DNA from: Marivivens sp.
GTDB lineage: Bacteria; Pseudomonadota; Alphaproteobacteria; Rhodobacterales; Rhodobacteraceae
Direction: 5' to 3'
DNA: 64,000 bases
Assembly: GCA_024642115.1 (NCBI GenBank)
Contig: JAHEBU010000005.1
Coordinates: forward strand, 62,001 to 126,000
In this document: one piece after another, positions 51,608-62,096 of the stretch
Position numbering within the stretch: position 1 is the stretch's first letter
How the letters are laid out: each line of letters opens with the position of its first letter
The notes under the pieces: model-generated
The model's input: only the letters and a program-made list of their open reading frames with translations
Database searches by the model: none
Told to the model about the DNA's origin: nothing
Position numbers and translations under genes: made by a program

Positions 51608-52975
51608 ATGAGCCTCGACTGGTTAGCTACGCCCATTTCTGAAGACGCGCCTTGTGGTCCTGACCTGGGTGACGCGGATGATGCGGCGTTCGTCGACTAT
51701 TACTACGAGGCGGAATCCCGGATGCCCGAACGGTACTTTGTGCCGGGCATCAAGAGCGACGGGATGGATTATACACCCGGAACCCTGTTCGATCAGAAGT
51801 CGATCAAGGCCGCCAAGGAAAAGGAAACGATCCTTGGGCTGCTCAAGCGCAGCCGTGATGTGCGCCTGTTGTCACTGCTGGCCCGGTTCATGGTCCTTGC
51901 CGGGCGATTGGACGATTTTGCCGAAGCGCTGGACGGCATCGCCATCCTGATGGAGGCGTTTCCCGAAGCGGTGATCCCGCTGGATCAATCGGACCGTCGC
52001 AGTGCCATAGACGAACTTGGGAACACCGGTGTCGTTGGCATCCCGATGCAATACATCAATCTGGCCGGTGCGGCCGAAGTGACCTATCGCAAGTATCTGG
52101 CCGCAAGCGGGCAGTCGGACCCCCGCGAAGGCGAGGTGGGACTGTCCACCCAATCGCTGACCTCGGCGGTCGGGTCGCCCAGCAACCGGACCGCCGTGGA
52201 AAAGGCGCATGCCGCCTTGTCGAACGCGGCGGCGGCCCTGACCCGGATCAAGAGCGCCTGTTTGAGGTCTGACAGGCCGTTCACCCCGGCGACCGGACCG
52301 ACGCTTGAGGCGATCCGCGAGATTCAGTCGTTTATCAACATGGGCCGCAGCGATTTGGTCCCGTGGTCCGAAGACGCGAACGCGTCTTTTGCCGCCGATG
52401 CTGACGACAGCACCACCGATCTCGACAGCGGCAGCGCCGAGGCGATGACCGAGACATCGTCGTCTGGTCCCGCTACGACGACAGTAACGGTTGTCGCCAC
52501 CAAGTTACCGAATCGTGCTGCTGCCAAGCAGGCTCTTGGCCTGATCGAAGCGTGGATGGCGCGCAACGAACCGGCCTCGCCCGCGCTTTTGCTTATCACC
52601 CAGGCGCGTCTGCTGATCGGCAAGCCGCTGATCGAGGCCATCGAGGCGCTCTTGCCCGAACATGCTGGTCGCACAAGGATCGACTTTGGCAATGACACCG
52701 GGTTTGTCCTGCCTTTGGATCGCTTGCGGATGCTGACGGCTGAGGCCGCCAAGGAAGGTGCCGCCGCACCTGCCGCCGCCGAAGATCCCGGTCCGCCCCC
52801 CGAAATCAGCAGCCGCGCCGACGTAGCCGGTCATCTTCGGTCGGTTGATGATTTCTTTCGCGCCCGGGAACCGGCCAGCCCGATCCCGCTCCTGTTGTTT
52901 CGGGCGCGCAACTATCTGGACAAGGACTTTGCGGCCATCGTGGCCGAACTCGTCCCCGGCAAACCGCCGGGTTGA
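51608..52975 (+). CDS. tssA: T6SS assembly protein TssA
   Basis: A 455-residue protein with the ImpA N-terminal domain: LATPISEDAPCGPDLGDADD, VKSVSR-type spacing as KAAKEKETILGLLKRSRDV, then LLARFMVLAGRLDDFAEALD. The C-terminal part ends in HLRSVDDFFRAREPASPIPL, as in TssA1-like proteins. TssA caps the growing sheath or guides its polymerisation at the baseplate. The ATG at 51608 follows AAGGGG at eight bases. About 125 bases separate it from tagH, so an internal promoter is possible. Confidence 0.88.
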   Translation: MSLDWLATPISEDAPCGPDLGDADDAAFVDYYYEAESRMPERYFVPGIKSDGMDYTPGTLFDQKSIKAAKEKETILGLLKRSRDVRLLSLLARFMVLAGRLDDFAEALDGIAILMEAFPEAVIPLDQSDRRSAIDELGNTGVVGIPMQYINLAGAAEVTYRKYLAASGQSDPREGEVGLSTQSLTSAVGSPSNRTAVEKAHAALSNAAAALTRIKSACLRSDRPFTPATGPTLEAIREIQSFINMGRSDLVPWSEDANASFAADADDSTTDLDSGSAEAMTETSSSGPATTTVTVVATKLPNRAAAKQALGLIEAWMARNEPASPALLLITQARLLIGKPLIEAIEALLPEHAGRTRIDFGNDTGFVLPLDRLRMLTAEAAKEGAAAPAAAEDPGPPPEISSRADVAGHLRSVDDFFRAREPASPIPLLLFRARNYLDKDFAAIVAELVPGKPPG

Positions 52976-53065
52976 ACCGCAAACGCGGCGGCCACCGGGC
53001 CGTGCAATATCATTGACTCACAGCGACAATAGCAGTTTCATTCGGACAAAATTGGGAGATTTCAA

Positions 53066-53584
53066 ATGGCCTCAGATTCTGCGACAGGTTTTATCAAGCG
53101 CAACCGCCCCCCTCGGGTGAACATTTCTTACGAAGACCCCTATGACAGCGAAAAGATGGTCGAACTGCCCTTCGTCATGGGCGTCATGGCCGATCTTTCG
53201 GGCAACGCCTCCAAGGTTGAAAAGCTGCCGATGGCAGAGCGGGACTTTACCGATGTGACCGGGGCCACTCTTGACGATTTCATGGGATCGGTGTCGCCGG
53301 GGCTTTCGTTCACCGTGGCCAACAAACTTGACCCTGACTCGGGCACCAAACTGGGCGTCAACCTGGAATTCAACAGCATGGCCGATTTCGGGCCTGCGCA
53401 GATCGCACGTCAGGTGCCATCGCTGGCGAAACTGCTGGAAGCCCGCGAGCATCTGGCGAACCTGTCGCGCTACATGACCGGAAAATCCAAAGCGCAGGAT
53501 CATATCAAGCAGCTTTTGAACGACCCCGATCTGATGGCCGCACTTGCCGAGCGGAGCAAGTCCGCAGACGGCGACGAAGAATAA
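53066..53584 (+). CDS. tssB: T6SS contractile sheath small subunit TssB
   Basis: A 172-residue sheath protein. The family start is RPPRVNISYEDPYDSEKMVE, followed by LPFVMGVMADLSGNASKVEK and MAERDFTDVTGATLDDFMGS; the C-terminal helix is RQVPSLAKLLEAREHLANLS. With TssC it builds the contractile tube. GGGAG lies seven bases before the ATG at 53066. It is followed by tssC after 57 bases. Confidence 0.95.
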   Translation: MASDSATGFIKRNRPPRVNISYEDPYDSEKMVELPFVMGVMADLSGNASKVEKLPMAERDFTDVTGATLDDFMGSVSPGLSFTVANKLDPDSGTKLGVNLEFNSMADFGPAQIARQVPSLAKLLEAREHLANLSRYMTGKSKAQDHIKQLLNDPDLMAALAERSKSADGDEE

Positions 53585-53641
53585 GCCCGTCACGGCCCCG
53601 ATGGGTCAGGCAATCCGGACAACTGGGATAGAAAGACGAAC

Positions 53642-55138
53642 ATGGCAAACGATGCACAACAAGCAGAGTCACAGGTCAGCGGCGGCGCGCTGAGCGAACT
53701 CGACGAATTTTCCGACATTCTCAAGCAGACGATCAAGCCGCGCACAGAAGAGGCCGCCAAAGAGGTCGACAACGCGATCGTTACCCTGGTCAAGGAAGCG
53801 ATGAGCGATCAGTCCGTCGTGGGCGAGGATGTCCTGGATACCATCCAGGCGATGCTGGCCAAGATTGACGAAAAGCTGACCGCCCAGGTCAACGAGATCA
53901 TTCACGCCCCCGAATTCCAGCAATTGGAAAGCTCTTGGCGCGGTCTGGCCTACACGATCAACAATTCTGAGACGGATTCGTCGCTGCGCGTCAACGTCAT
54001 GAACGTGTCCAAGGACGAACTGAAGTCGGAACTGCGCCGTTTCCCCGGAGCCAAGTGGGACAAGAGCCCGCTGTTCACCAAGATCTACGAACAGGAATTT
54101 GGCACGATGGGCGGCAAGCCCTATGGCGCGCTGATCGGCGACTATTATTTCGATCATTCGTCTGGCGACGTGGCCTTGCTGCGCGACATGGCCAAGATCG
54201 CGGCAGCGGCTCATGCGCCCTTTATCTCGGCCGCGGGCCCCACGCTGCTAGGCATGGACAGCTGGACCGAGATCGCCAATCCGCCGGACCTGGGCGAGAT
54301 TTTCGACACGCCAGACTACGCCGCCTGGAACAGCCTGCGCGACAGCGAAAACTCCCGCTACCTTGCTCTGGCCCTGCCGCGCGTCCTGTCGCGTGAACCC
54401 TACAGCCAGAATTCCAATTCGGTGGTGGAAGAGTTCAACTTTGAAGAGGAAACCGACGGCCACGCCGGCAACCTGTATGCCTGGATGAATGCGGCCCACG
54501 CGATGGCCGTGAACATCAACCGGGCGCACAAGGAACACGGCTGGACCGTGCGCATCCGCGGCGTGCAGTCGGGCGGCGAGGTGATCAACCTGCCCACCCA
54601 CACTTTTGAAACCGGCGACGGTTCCAAGGATATGAAATGCCCGACCGAAGTGTCGATCACCGACCGGCGCGAAGGCGAATTGAGCAAGGCGGGCCTGATT
54701 GGCCTGATCCACCGCAAGAACACCGACAAAGCCGCGTTTATCGGGGCCCAGTCGCTGTATCGGCCGAAAAAGTATCAGGATGATCTGGCGACAGCGTCGG
54801 ACAACATGTCGTCGCGCATCCCTTACATTTTCGCCGTGTCACGGTTCAGTCACTATCTAAAGTGCATGGTCCGGGACAAGATCGGCACATCGCCCGATCG
54901 CATCCAGCTTCAGAAGGATCTTCAGGGTTGGGTGAACAAGTATGTGTCCGCCAACCCGGCGAGCGCATCCGAAAAGGAAAAGGCGAAAAAGCCTCTTGCC
55001 GGAGCTACCGTGCAGGTCATCGAAGACGAGGAAAACCCCGGATACTATGTCGGCAAGTTCTTTCTCAAACCCCACTTCCAGATGGAAGGAATGGATATCG
55101 GGATGTCTCTCGTATCCAAGCTTCCCTCGGGCAAGTAA
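53642..55138 (+). CDS. tssC: T6SS contractile sheath large subunit TssC
   Basis: A 498-residue sheath protein. Family segments are FQQLESSWRGLAYTINNSET, SLRVNVMNVSKDELKSELRR, EQEFGTMGGKPYGALIGDYY and SSRIPYIFAVSRFSHYLKCM. The C-terminus KFFLKPHFQMEGMDIGMSLV is typical. Together with TssB it forms the sheath that drives the Hcp tube into the target cell. Length matches the usual ~490-500. Confidence 0.96.
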   Translation: MANDAQQAESQVSGGALSELDEFSDILKQTIKPRTEEAAKEVDNAIVTLVKEAMSDQSVVGEDVLDTIQAMLAKIDEKLTAQVNEIIHAPEFQQLESSWRGLAYTINNSETDSSLRVNVMNVSKDELKSELRRFPGAKWDKSPLFTKIYEQEFGTMGGKPYGALIGDYYFDHSSGDVALLRDMAKIAAAAHAPFISAAGPTLLGMDSWTEIANPPDLGEIFDTPDYAAWNSLRDSENSRYLALALPRVLSREPYSQNSNSVVEEFNFEEETDGHAGNLYAWMNAAHAMAVNINRAHKEHGWTVRIRGVQSGGEVINLPTHTFETGDGSKDMKCPTEVSITDRREGELSKAGLIGLIHRKNTDKAAFIGAQSLYRPKKYQDDLATASDNMSSRIPYIFAVSRFSHYLKCMVRDKIGTSPDRIQLQKDLQGWVNKYVSANPASASEKEKAKKPLAGATVQVIEDEENPGYYVGKFFLKPHFQMEGMDIGMSLVSKLPSGK

Positions 55139-55192
55139 CTGTAACCAGGTCGTATGAGTTTGTGACCACGACGCCCAAAAAGGAGCATTACC

Positions 55193-55690
55193 ATGGCAGT
55201 CGATATTTTTCTTGAACTTTCAAACAATATCAAAGGTGAATCCCAGGACGATACCCACACCGACCAGATTGATATCCTGGCCTGGAACTGGGGCATGACC
55301 CAAAGCGGCACGACCCACGTTGGTTCGGGCGGCGGCGGCGGCAAGGTGTCGGTGCAGGACCTGTCCCTGACCAAGTATGTCGACCTTGCGTCGACCGACC
55401 TGATGAAAAAGTGCACCGACGGGACGCACATCGAATCTGGCTTGCTGACGGTCCGCAAGTCGGGCGGTCAAGCCCCGGTCGAGTATTTCAAGCTCAAGAT
55501 GGAAATCATCATGATCACCTCCTACCACACCGGTGGGTCCAAGGATGGTCTTGACCGGATTCAGGAAAACCTGACCCTGAACTTCCGCAAGTTCGAAATC
55601 ACCTACACCCTCCAGGAAGCTTCGGGCGCCGCCGGTGCCGAATCGACCATCGGTTGGGACGTGGCGTCGAACGTCGATTGGGCGTCCTGA
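55193..55690 (+). CDS. hcp: T6SS tube protein Hcp (TssD)
   Basis: A 165-residue tube-forming protein. The start AVDIFLELSNNIKGESQDDT and DQIDILAWNWGMTQSGTTHV are typical, with KVSVQDLSLTKYVDLASTDL and KLKMEIIMITSYHTGGSKDG further on. It forms hexameric rings stacked inside the TssBC sheath and is secreted. AAGGAG seven bases before the ATG predicts strong translation. A nine-pair hairpin 36 bases after the stop may protect the abundant message. Confidence 0.96.
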   Translation: MAVDIFLELSNNIKGESQDDTHTDQIDILAWNWGMTQSGTTHVGSGGGGGKVSVQDLSLTKYVDLASTDLMKKCTDGTHIESGLLTVRKSGGQAPVEYFKLKMEIIMITSYHTGGSKDGLDRIQENLTLNFRKFEITYTLQEASGAAGAESTIGWDVASNVDWAS

Positions 55691-55725
55691 TCGACCGGGC
55701 ATTTGCCCAAATCTTGGCAATTGCA

Positions 55726-55748
55726 CTGGCGCGGATACCCCGCGCCAG
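55726..55748 (+). other. Strong hairpin after hcp (attenuator or RNA-stabilising)
   Basis: CTGGCGCGG-ATACC-CCGCGCCAG forms nine perfect pairs with a five-base loop, flanked by TGCA on both sides. There is no U-run, so it is unlikely to be a full terminator. It lies between hcp and tssE and could set a high Hcp to low TssE ratio by partial termination or by stabilising the hcp 3' end. Confidence 0.55.
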
Positions 55749-55834
55749 CTGCATCCAGACCTGATGCGCCGTCTTAGCCCGCCTGCCTCAGGCCAAATTT
55801 GGGCTTACATGATCCCTGGACAAGACGCACACGC

Positions 55835-56425
55835 ATGAGACCGCCGCCCTCCAACAGAACCGACGCCAAAGGTGGGTCCGAAACCAAGGATCGTCGCCAG
55901 GTTTCGCTCATGCATGTGTTTCGGTCGGCGATCGAACGGCATGACGCCCGTGATGGCGTGGCGCGATACAACGGCGGCGATCGGGAAATCACCGAACGTC
56001 GTAAAGAGCGTCGCGAGGGAACGAGCGAAGAGACCCTGCGGCGTCACCTGACCGATGATCTGGCCAGCCTGATGAACACCGTCAACCTGGATGCGGTCGT
56101 CGACCTGTCAGACACACCTTTTGTGGCCAAATCGATCCTCAACTACGGTTTTGGCGACGTCAGCAAGATGAGCAATTCGACCTTTGCTGCCAAGCAGATA
56201 TCGGACCTGATCCGGGATACCTTGGTCGACCACGAACCGCGGCTGATCGCCAGCACGCTTGAAATTCACGTCAACAAGGACCTGCAGGAAGCGACCCAGC
56301 GCCTGTCCTTTGACATCACGGCGGAAATGGTGGCGACCCCCGTCGATATCCCGCTTGGCTTTGTCGCCGACGTGGACATGGGGGCGGGCAAGATCCAGAT
56401 GACCAAGCTCAAGGTGGCTACGTGA
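55835..56425 (+). CDS. tssE: T6SS baseplate protein TssE (gp25-like)
   Basis: A 196-residue protein with the GPW/gp25 fold in its C-terminal two thirds: SLMNTVNLDAVVDLSDTPFV, AKSILNYGFGDVSKMSNSTF, then RLIASTLEIHVNKDLQEATQ. The N-terminal 60 residues are basic and probably disordered. TssE nucleates the sheath on the baseplate. ATG 55835 is preferred over the upstream in-frame start at 55799. The stop overlaps tssF by four bases (GTGA). Confidence 0.9.
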   Translation: MRPPPSNRTDAKGGSETKDRRQVSLMHVFRSAIERHDARDGVARYNGGDREITERRKERREGTSEETLRRHLTDDLASLMNTVNLDAVVDLSDTPFVAKSILNYGFGDVSKMSNSTFAAKQISDLIRDTLVDHEPRLIASTLEIHVNKDLQEATQRLSFDITAEMVATPVDIPLGFVADVDMGAGKIQMTKLKVAT

Positions 56426-58359
56426 AAAAGGCCTTTCGCGACGCCTATAACCGCGAACTGGCCCTTCTTTATGAACGGTCGGCAGAATTCGCGCGGGAAT
56501 TTCCCGGCATCGCGGATCGGCTGGGCGGGCTGGTAAAGGAAAACCTCGACCCCGCCGTGGCGGGCCTGCTGGAAGGGACGGCGTTCATGGCCGCCCGAGT
56601 CCAGCTCAAGATGGATGAGGAATTCCGGACCTTTTCGGCCGAGCTTCTGAATCAGATATTCCCTGATGCGCTGGCACCGACCCCATCTGTGATGCTCGCC
56701 TCGGCAAATCCGCCGTTCGACAACAAAGACCTTGTCGACGGACTTCGGTTCGAGGCCGGGTCCTATCTTGACGCCCGGTTCATGGATTCAGACCAACGGA
56801 TTTCCTGCCGGTTCCGGCTTTGCGCGCCGTTGGATGTCTGGCCGCTCAAGCTCACCAATGCCGTTTACCACGCCAGTCCGGCCCCTTTTCTCGCCGCGGG
56901 CGAACACGAAGTTGCGCCGGGGACAAAGGGTGGTTTGCAACTGACCATAATGCGCCCGCGTGATGCACAGAGCAACGATGTGGCCGGTCCGTTGTCAGAT
57001 GTCAAAGTGGACACGCTGCCAATCTATCTGGTGTCGGACCTGGCGGAGTCGTCGGCCCTGTACGAACAGATTTTCTGTGGGCTGACGCGCGCCTCGTTGC
57101 GCTATCTCGACAAACGGGGGGACCCGGTGTTCATCCGACTGGACCCCCGGTCAATCGAACAGGTGGGCTTTGGCGATGGCGAGGATCTGTTTCCGCATGA
57201 TGGCCGGTTGTTTCACGGCTTCGCCCTTTTGCGCGAAGCGTTCGTGTTTCCGCGTAAATTCATGGGGTTCCGACTGACAGGTCTGCGCAAGCATATGGCG
57301 CGTGTCGACGCGGGCGAAGTGCAGCTTTTGCTTGAGTTCAACGGGGCCAACCCAAACCTGGCTGCCCGGGTTCAGGCCAGCCATTTTTGTCTGCACGCCG
57401 TTCCTGCCGTCAATCTGTTCGAAGATTCGGCGAGTCAGATCCGGCTGGACCAGAAACGGCAGGAATTTGTCGTCACGCCCGACAGCAGCCCACTGACCCA
57501 CTATGAAATTCATCAGCTTGTGTCGGTTCATGCGCATTATGCTGGCGTCGCCTCAAAGGTGCCGGTCTATCCGCTGTACGGATTGCCGATGGGCGGGGGA
57601 AAGCCGCGTCAGGCGCTGTATTACACGACCCGCCGCAAACAGCGTCGCCTGACCGAAAAGGAACGGCGTTTCGGGGTGCAGCAACGGTATCGGGGGACCG
57701 AAACCTTCATTTCGCTTTTCGAGCCGGAAGAGACCGAGGAAAACGCCCGCGCCCAGCGGTTGCAGGTCCGGGCGCTGTGTTCCAACCGACATCTGCCCGA
57801 ATACTTGCCCATCGCCGCGTCCAAGGACGATTTTTTCATGTGCGATGACGTGACGGTCAGTCTGGCCTGCGTCGGTGGCCCGACGGCCCCCCGCGAATCC
57901 CTGACCGAGATCGAGCGGAACGCCCCGCATCGGGCAACGGCGGGCGATAACTATTGGCGGCTCATCAGCTATCTGTCGCTCTCGCAGTTCACGCTGGACG
58001 GGTCCAACGGACGCGGGGCCGCTGACAGCTTGCGGGAATTGCTGTCGCTGTTCATCGACATCTCTGACACCGTGTCCGAGGCGCAGTTGCAGGGACTCAA
58101 ATCGGTGGTGACCCGCCCTATCGTCCGGTCGATCCGGCGGGGCGATGGGTATCACGCTGCTCGCGGGCTCGAGGTGCGGATCACACTGGATGAGGCCTCG
58201 TTCGAGGGGTCGGGAATCATCGTTCTGGGGGCTGTGCTGGACAGGTTTCTGGCCGAATACGCGGCCGTCAACAGCTTTACCCAGACGATCATTGCTTCGG
58301 TGGACCGGGGCGATGTCGCCACCTGGCCACCCCGGACAGGCACGGGGGCGATCCTGTGA
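56422..58359 (+). CDS. tssF: T6SS baseplate protein TssF
   Basis: A 645-residue baseplate wedge protein. The family start is FRDAYNRELALLYERSAEFA, followed by REFPGIADRLGG and ARVQLKMDEEFRTFSAELLN, with QIFPDALAPTPSVM after it. GSLTEIERNAPHR-type regions (DSLREL...; LEVRITLDEASFEGSGIIVL) close the protein. It begins with GTG inside the tssE stop and is coupled to tssG in the same manner, matching the TssF-TssG2-TssK wedge stoichiometry. Confidence 0.94.
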   Translation: MKKAFRDAYNRELALLYERSAEFAREFPGIADRLGGLVKENLDPAVAGLLEGTAFMAARVQLKMDEEFRTFSAELLNQIFPDALAPTPSVMLASANPPFDNKDLVDGLRFEAGSYLDARFMDSDQRISCRFRLCAPLDVWPLKLTNAVYHASPAPFLAAGEHEVAPGTKGGLQLTIMRPRDAQSNDVAGPLSDVKVDTLPIYLVSDLAESSALYEQIFCGLTRASLRYLDKRGDPVFIRLDPRSIEQVGFGDGEDLFPHDGRLFHGFALLREAFVFPRKFMGFRLTGLRKHMARVDAGEVQLLLEFNGANPNLAARVQASHFCLHAVPAVNLFEDSASQIRLDQKRQEFVVTPDSSPLTHYEIHQLVSVHAHYAGVASKVPVYPLYGLPMGGGKPRQALYYTTRRKQRRLTEKERRFGVQQRYRGTETFISLFEPEETEENARAQRLQVRALCSNRHLPEYLPIAASKDDFFMCDDVTVSLACVGGPTAPRESLTEIERNAPHRATAGDNYWRLISYLSLSQFTLDGSNGRGAADSLRELLSLFIDISDTVSEAQLQGLKSVVTRPIVRSIRRGDGYHAARGLEVRITLDEASFEGSGIIVLGAVLDRFLAEYAAVNSFTQTIIASVDRGDVATWPPRTGTGAIL

Positions 58360-59351
58360 CCGACCTGCGCAACGACCCGGTCCCTGAGCACGAACGCTAT
58401 GGCTATCTGGCTCTGCTGCGCGCCCTGGAACGGCGGGCGCGGGGCAAGCCACGGATCGGCAAGAATATCACGCTCAAGCAAGAGATCGTATCGATCGGGC
58501 AGGATCCGTTTCTGGCATTTGCCGAAACCGACTTGTCCGGGCTGGACCGGCGCAATCCCGAACGGATCGGCGTTCGCAACAACATACTCGGATTCTATGG
58601 GCCGCATGGGTCGCTGCCGCTCAACACCACCGAAGAGGTCCTGCGCTGGCTGCAAAGCGGCGACGTTGGGTTCATCCGCTTTACCGATATCTTTGCGACC
58701 CGGTTCCAGCAGCTGTTTTTCCGGGCATGGTCCGATGTGCGGGCAATCACGCAGTTCGACCATGAAAGCGGTGACCGGTTCCGCCACTATATCGGCGCTT
58801 TTGTCGGCATCGGTACCCCCGCAAACCAGGACCGGGATTCGATACCCGACCTCAACAAACTGGCGCTTGCCCCGCTGGTCATTGGCCGCGTCAAAAGCCC
58901 GATGAAGCTACAGCAAATCCTGCGCTTTGACCTCGATGCCCATGTCGAGGTGGAAGAGCACGTGCCGACTTGGATCAGCTTTGAACCGGACGGGCAAAAC
59001 CGGATCGGAATGCGGGCGTCCATACTGGGACGGGATTGTTTTCTGGGCGCCCGGGTCCAGTCGGTCGGCGAAAAGATCAGGTTGCACATCCGCACCCGGT
59101 CGCTGGCCCACTACCGCACGTTCCTGCCCGGCGGCACCCGCCATGCTCGCCTGCGCGATCTCGTCCGCTGGTATCTGGGTCAGAGTTTCGAGGTCGATGT
59201 GGCCCTGATGCTGCCCGCAGGCGAGGTGCAGCCTGCCGCGTTGGGCAAATCCATCGAACTGGGCTGGATGGCCAGCCTCGCACCCGACAAGTCGATAGAT
59301 CCGAACACGTTTGTATCCGGAGCAAGATACGCTTTGAATGAAGCGGCGTAA
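58356..59351 (+). CDS. tssG: T6SS baseplate protein TssG
   Basis: A 331-residue baseplate protein. Supporting segments are YGYLALLRALERRARGKPRI, VRNNILGFYGPHGSLPLNTT, RFTDIFATRFQQLFFRAWSD and the C-terminal HARLRDLVRWYLGQSFEVDV. It starts at GTG 58356 within the tssF stop (GTGA), ensuring co-production. tssH follows after 41 bases. Confidence 0.93.
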   Translation: MTDLRNDPVPEHERYGYLALLRALERRARGKPRIGKNITLKQEIVSIGQDPFLAFAETDLSGLDRRNPERIGVRNNILGFYGPHGSLPLNTTEEVLRWLQSGDVGFIRFTDIFATRFQQLFFRAWSDVRAITQFDHESGDRFRHYIGAFVGIGTPANQDRDSIPDLNKLALAPLVIGRVKSPMKLQQILRFDLDAHVEVEEHVPTWISFEPDGQNRIGMRASILGRDCFLGARVQSVGEKIRLHIRTRSLAHYRTFLPGGTRHARLRDLVRWYLGQSFEVDVALMLPAGEVQPAALGKSIELGWMASLAPDKSIDPNTFVSGARYALNEAA

Positions 59352-59392
59352 GAAAAAACTTTAGACAAGACAGATTTCAAGGGGGACACCAC

Positions 59393-62068
59393 ATGGCCGA
59401 GATCAACATCGAAAAATATGCGGGTAAGATGAACCGCGCCGGATACGACGCCTTTTTGCAGGCGATGCGGCAGGCGCGGGGGGAAAAGAACCGGAATGTC
59501 GAAATTCCGCATTTCCTGTTTCACGCGCTGGCCAATCAGAATTCCGACATGTCCGTGACCCTGCGCGAGTTGTCTTTGGACCGGGGCCGCGTGCTCAAGG
59601 ATCTCGACCGGGCGATGGCCGCGCTGGAAAAGAATGTCACCGAATCCCCCGGCATTTCCGAAGGCATGTCGGCAATGCTCAACCACGCCTGGACCTACGC
59701 CACGTTGTTCTTTGGGGAGGTTCAAATCAGGACCGGTCACGCCCTGCTGGCGATGCTGAACGACAAGAACCTGCGCCGCGAGATCACCCGCGCCTCGTCC
59801 ATCCTCGGCGAGATTTCGGTGGACCGTCTGGGCAAGGAAAGCAGAACGCTCTGGGCTGATTCCGAAGAAGAGGACATGCGCCCGATGGATGGTTCGGGCC
59901 TTCAGGCGCCGTCCTCCACCAGCGCAGACGGCGGGGCGCGCACCTCGTCCAACACGGCGCTGGGACGGTTCTCGGTCGATATGACGGCGGATGCCGAAAG
60001 CGGCAAGATGGACCGCATTGTCGGCCGGGACGAGGAAATCCGGCAGATCATCGACGTTCTCCTGCGCCGCCGCCAGAACAACCCGATCCTGACGGGCGAG
60101 GCCGGGGTGGGAAAAACCGCCGTGGTCGAAGGGTTCGCGCAGCGACTGGCCGCGAACGAAGTGCCCCCCGCGCTTCAAGGCATCCGCCTGCACATGCTCG
60201 ACATTGGTGCCATGCAGGCCGGCGCTTCGATGAAAGGCGAATTTGAACAGCGATTGAGGTCGGTGATTGACGAGGTTCAGGCCAGCCCCACCCCGATCAT
60301 TCTGTTCATCGACGAGGCGCACACCCTCATCGGGGCAGGCGGGGCGGCTGGAACAGGCGATGCGGCCAACCTGCTGAAACCAGCCTTGGCGCGGGGGACT
60401 TTGCGCACCATCGCCGCCACCACCTTTAGCGAATACCGCACCTATTTCGAAAAGGACCCGGCCCTGACCCGCCGGTTCCAGCCCGTCAACGTGGACGAAC
60501 CCAGCACCGACAAATGCGCATACATGTTGCGCGGCATTCTGGGTCCGATGGAAAAACACCACAGGGTGCGGATCAGCGACGAGGCGATCGTCGCCGCCGT
60601 GAACCTGTCCGCCCGCTACATCCCGTCGCGCCAGTTGCCGGACAAGGCGGTGTCGCTGCTGGATACCGCCTGCGCCCGCGTGGCTGTGAGCCAGTCCAGC
60701 ACCCCCGCCCGCATCGCCGACCTGCACGCCGGGATCGCCGCGCTGGAAACCGAAATCGCATCGAAAACCGCGCAGCGTGATCTGGGCGAGGACAACGCCG
60801 AACGGCTTGAGGAAGCCGCGACCCAAGCCGAAAAGCTACGGACCGAACTGGCCGAATATCAGGCCAAGTACGAGGCCGAAAAGGCCGTCGTGGACAACAT
60901 CCTTGCCCTGCGTCAGTCGCTGGCCGACCACGCCGCCAAAGAGGCCGAGGCCGCAGGCGAAGAGGCCGAACCCTTTGACGCCGAAGCTGTTCGTGCCGAC
61001 ATGGCCGAAAAGATGGCGACGCTGGAATCCACCAACCCTGACGACCGCATGGTCTATGCCCATGTCGATGAACAGGCCGTCGCCTCGGTGATTTCCGACT
61101 GGACCGGGATCCCGGCGGGCCGGATGGTAGCCGACGAATTGCAATCCATCCTGACGCTGGCCGACACCCTCAAGGATCGGGTCATCGGGCAGGACCACGG
61201 CCTGACCATGATCGCCAAGCGGATCGAAACGAGCCGTGCAGGGCTGTCCAACCCGAACAAACCTATCGGTGTCTTCATGCTCTGTGGTCCGTCGGGCGTC
61301 GGCAAGACCGAAACGGCGCTCGCCTTGGCTGAGGCCGTCTATGGCGGCGAACAGAACATTATTACGATCAACATGTCCGAATTCCAGGAGGCGCACACCG
61401 TCTCCCTGCTCAAAGGCGCCCCCCCCGGCTATGTCGGCTACGGCGAGGGCGGACGGTTGACCGAAGCGGTGCGGCGCAAACCCTATTCGGTCGTCTTGCT
61501 GGACGAGATCGAAAAGGCCCACCCCGATGTCCACGAGCTGTTCTTTCAGGTGTTCGACAAGGGGATCATGGAGGACGGCAACGGCCGCCCCATCAACTTC
61601 AAGAACTGCCTGATCCTGCTGACGTCGAACGTTGGGACCGAGGTCATCATGGAAATGGCCGACAGCGGCAACACCACGCCACCGCTCGAAGAAGTGGATG
61701 CGGCGCTCAAACCTTTCCTGACGCAGGTGTTCCCGCCTGCGTTACTCGGCCGGATCGTGACCATCCCCTACTTCCCCCTCGGGACAGAAGTGCTGGGCGG
61801 CATCACCAAGCTCAAGCTGGGGGCGGTGGCGAAACGTCTGCGCGATGCGCACGGGGCGTCGATGGTCTGGGGCGACGACGTGCTGGCCTATATCGTCGAA
61901 CAGTGCCGCGATCCCGACAGCGGGGGCCGCATGATCGACAACATCATCACCAACTCCATCCTGCCCGACCTGTCACGCCAAGTTCTGAGCCGGATGGTAG
62001 ACGGGACCGAGATGAAGACCGTCAGCGTCGTCATGCAGGATGGCAAGATCGGGTACGAGTTCGCCTGA
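59393..62068 (+). CDS. tssH: T6SS sheath-recycling ATPase TssH (ClpV)
   Basis: An 891-residue AAA+ unfoldase that disassembles contracted TssBC sheaths. An N-terminal Clp-N domain ([20 protein letters not shown]) precedes AAA domain 1 with [18 protein letters not shown] (about residue 236) and [14 protein letters not shown], a coiled middle domain near residues 450-560, and AAA domain 2 with [20 protein letters not shown] (about 630) and [20 protein letters not shown]. Length is typical. It is the last intact plus-strand T6SS gene in the window. Confidence 0.95.
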   Translation: MAEINIEKYAGKMNRAGYDAFLQAMRQARGEKNRNVEIPHFLFHALANQNSDMSVTLRELSLDRGRVLKDLDRAMAALEKNVTESPGISEGMSAMLNHAWTYATLFFGEVQIRTGHALLAMLNDKNLRREITRASSILGEISVDRLGKESRTLWADSEEEDMRPMDGSGLQAPSSTSADGGARTSSNTALGRFSVDMTADAESGKMDRIVGRDEEIRQIIDVLLRRRQNNPILTGEAGVGKTAVVEGFAQRLAANEVPPALQGIRLHMLDIGAMQAGASMKGEFEQRLRSVIDEVQASPTPIILFIDEAHTLIGAGGAAGTGDAANLLKPALARGTLRTIAATTFSEYRTYFEKDPALTRRFQPVNVDEPSTDKCAYMLRGILGPMEKHHRVRISDEAIVAAVNLSARYIPSRQLPDKAVSLLDTACARVAVSQSSTPARIADLHAGIAALETEIASKTAQRDLGEDNAERLEEAATQAEKLRTELAEYQAKYEAEKAVVDNILALRQSLADHAAKEAEAAGEEAEPFDAEAVRADMAEKMATLESTNPDDRMVYAHVDEQAVASVISDWTGIPAGRMVADELQSILTLADTLKDRVIGQDHGLTMIAKRIETSRAGLSNPNKPIGVFMLCGPSGVGKTETALALAEAVYGGEQNIITINMSEFQEAHTVSLLKGAPPGYVGYGEGGRLTEAVRRKPYSVVLLDEIEKAHPDVHELFFQVFDKGIMEDGNGRPINFKNCLILLTSNVGTEVIMEMADSGNTTPPLEEVDAALKPFLTQVFPPALLGRIVTIPYFPLGTEVLGGITKLKLGAVAKRLRDAHGASMVWGDDVLAYIVEQCRDPDSGGRMIDNIITNSILPDLSRQVLSRMVDGTEMKTVSVVMQDGKIGYEFA

Positions 62069-62096
62069 AGCCTTTCTGTGACGGGAGATCCCACAC

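Noticed and set aside
59180-60826. 548-codon minus-strand frame inside tssH
   Set aside because: ClpV is intact on the plus strand with both Walker motifs; the reverse frame has no family signature.
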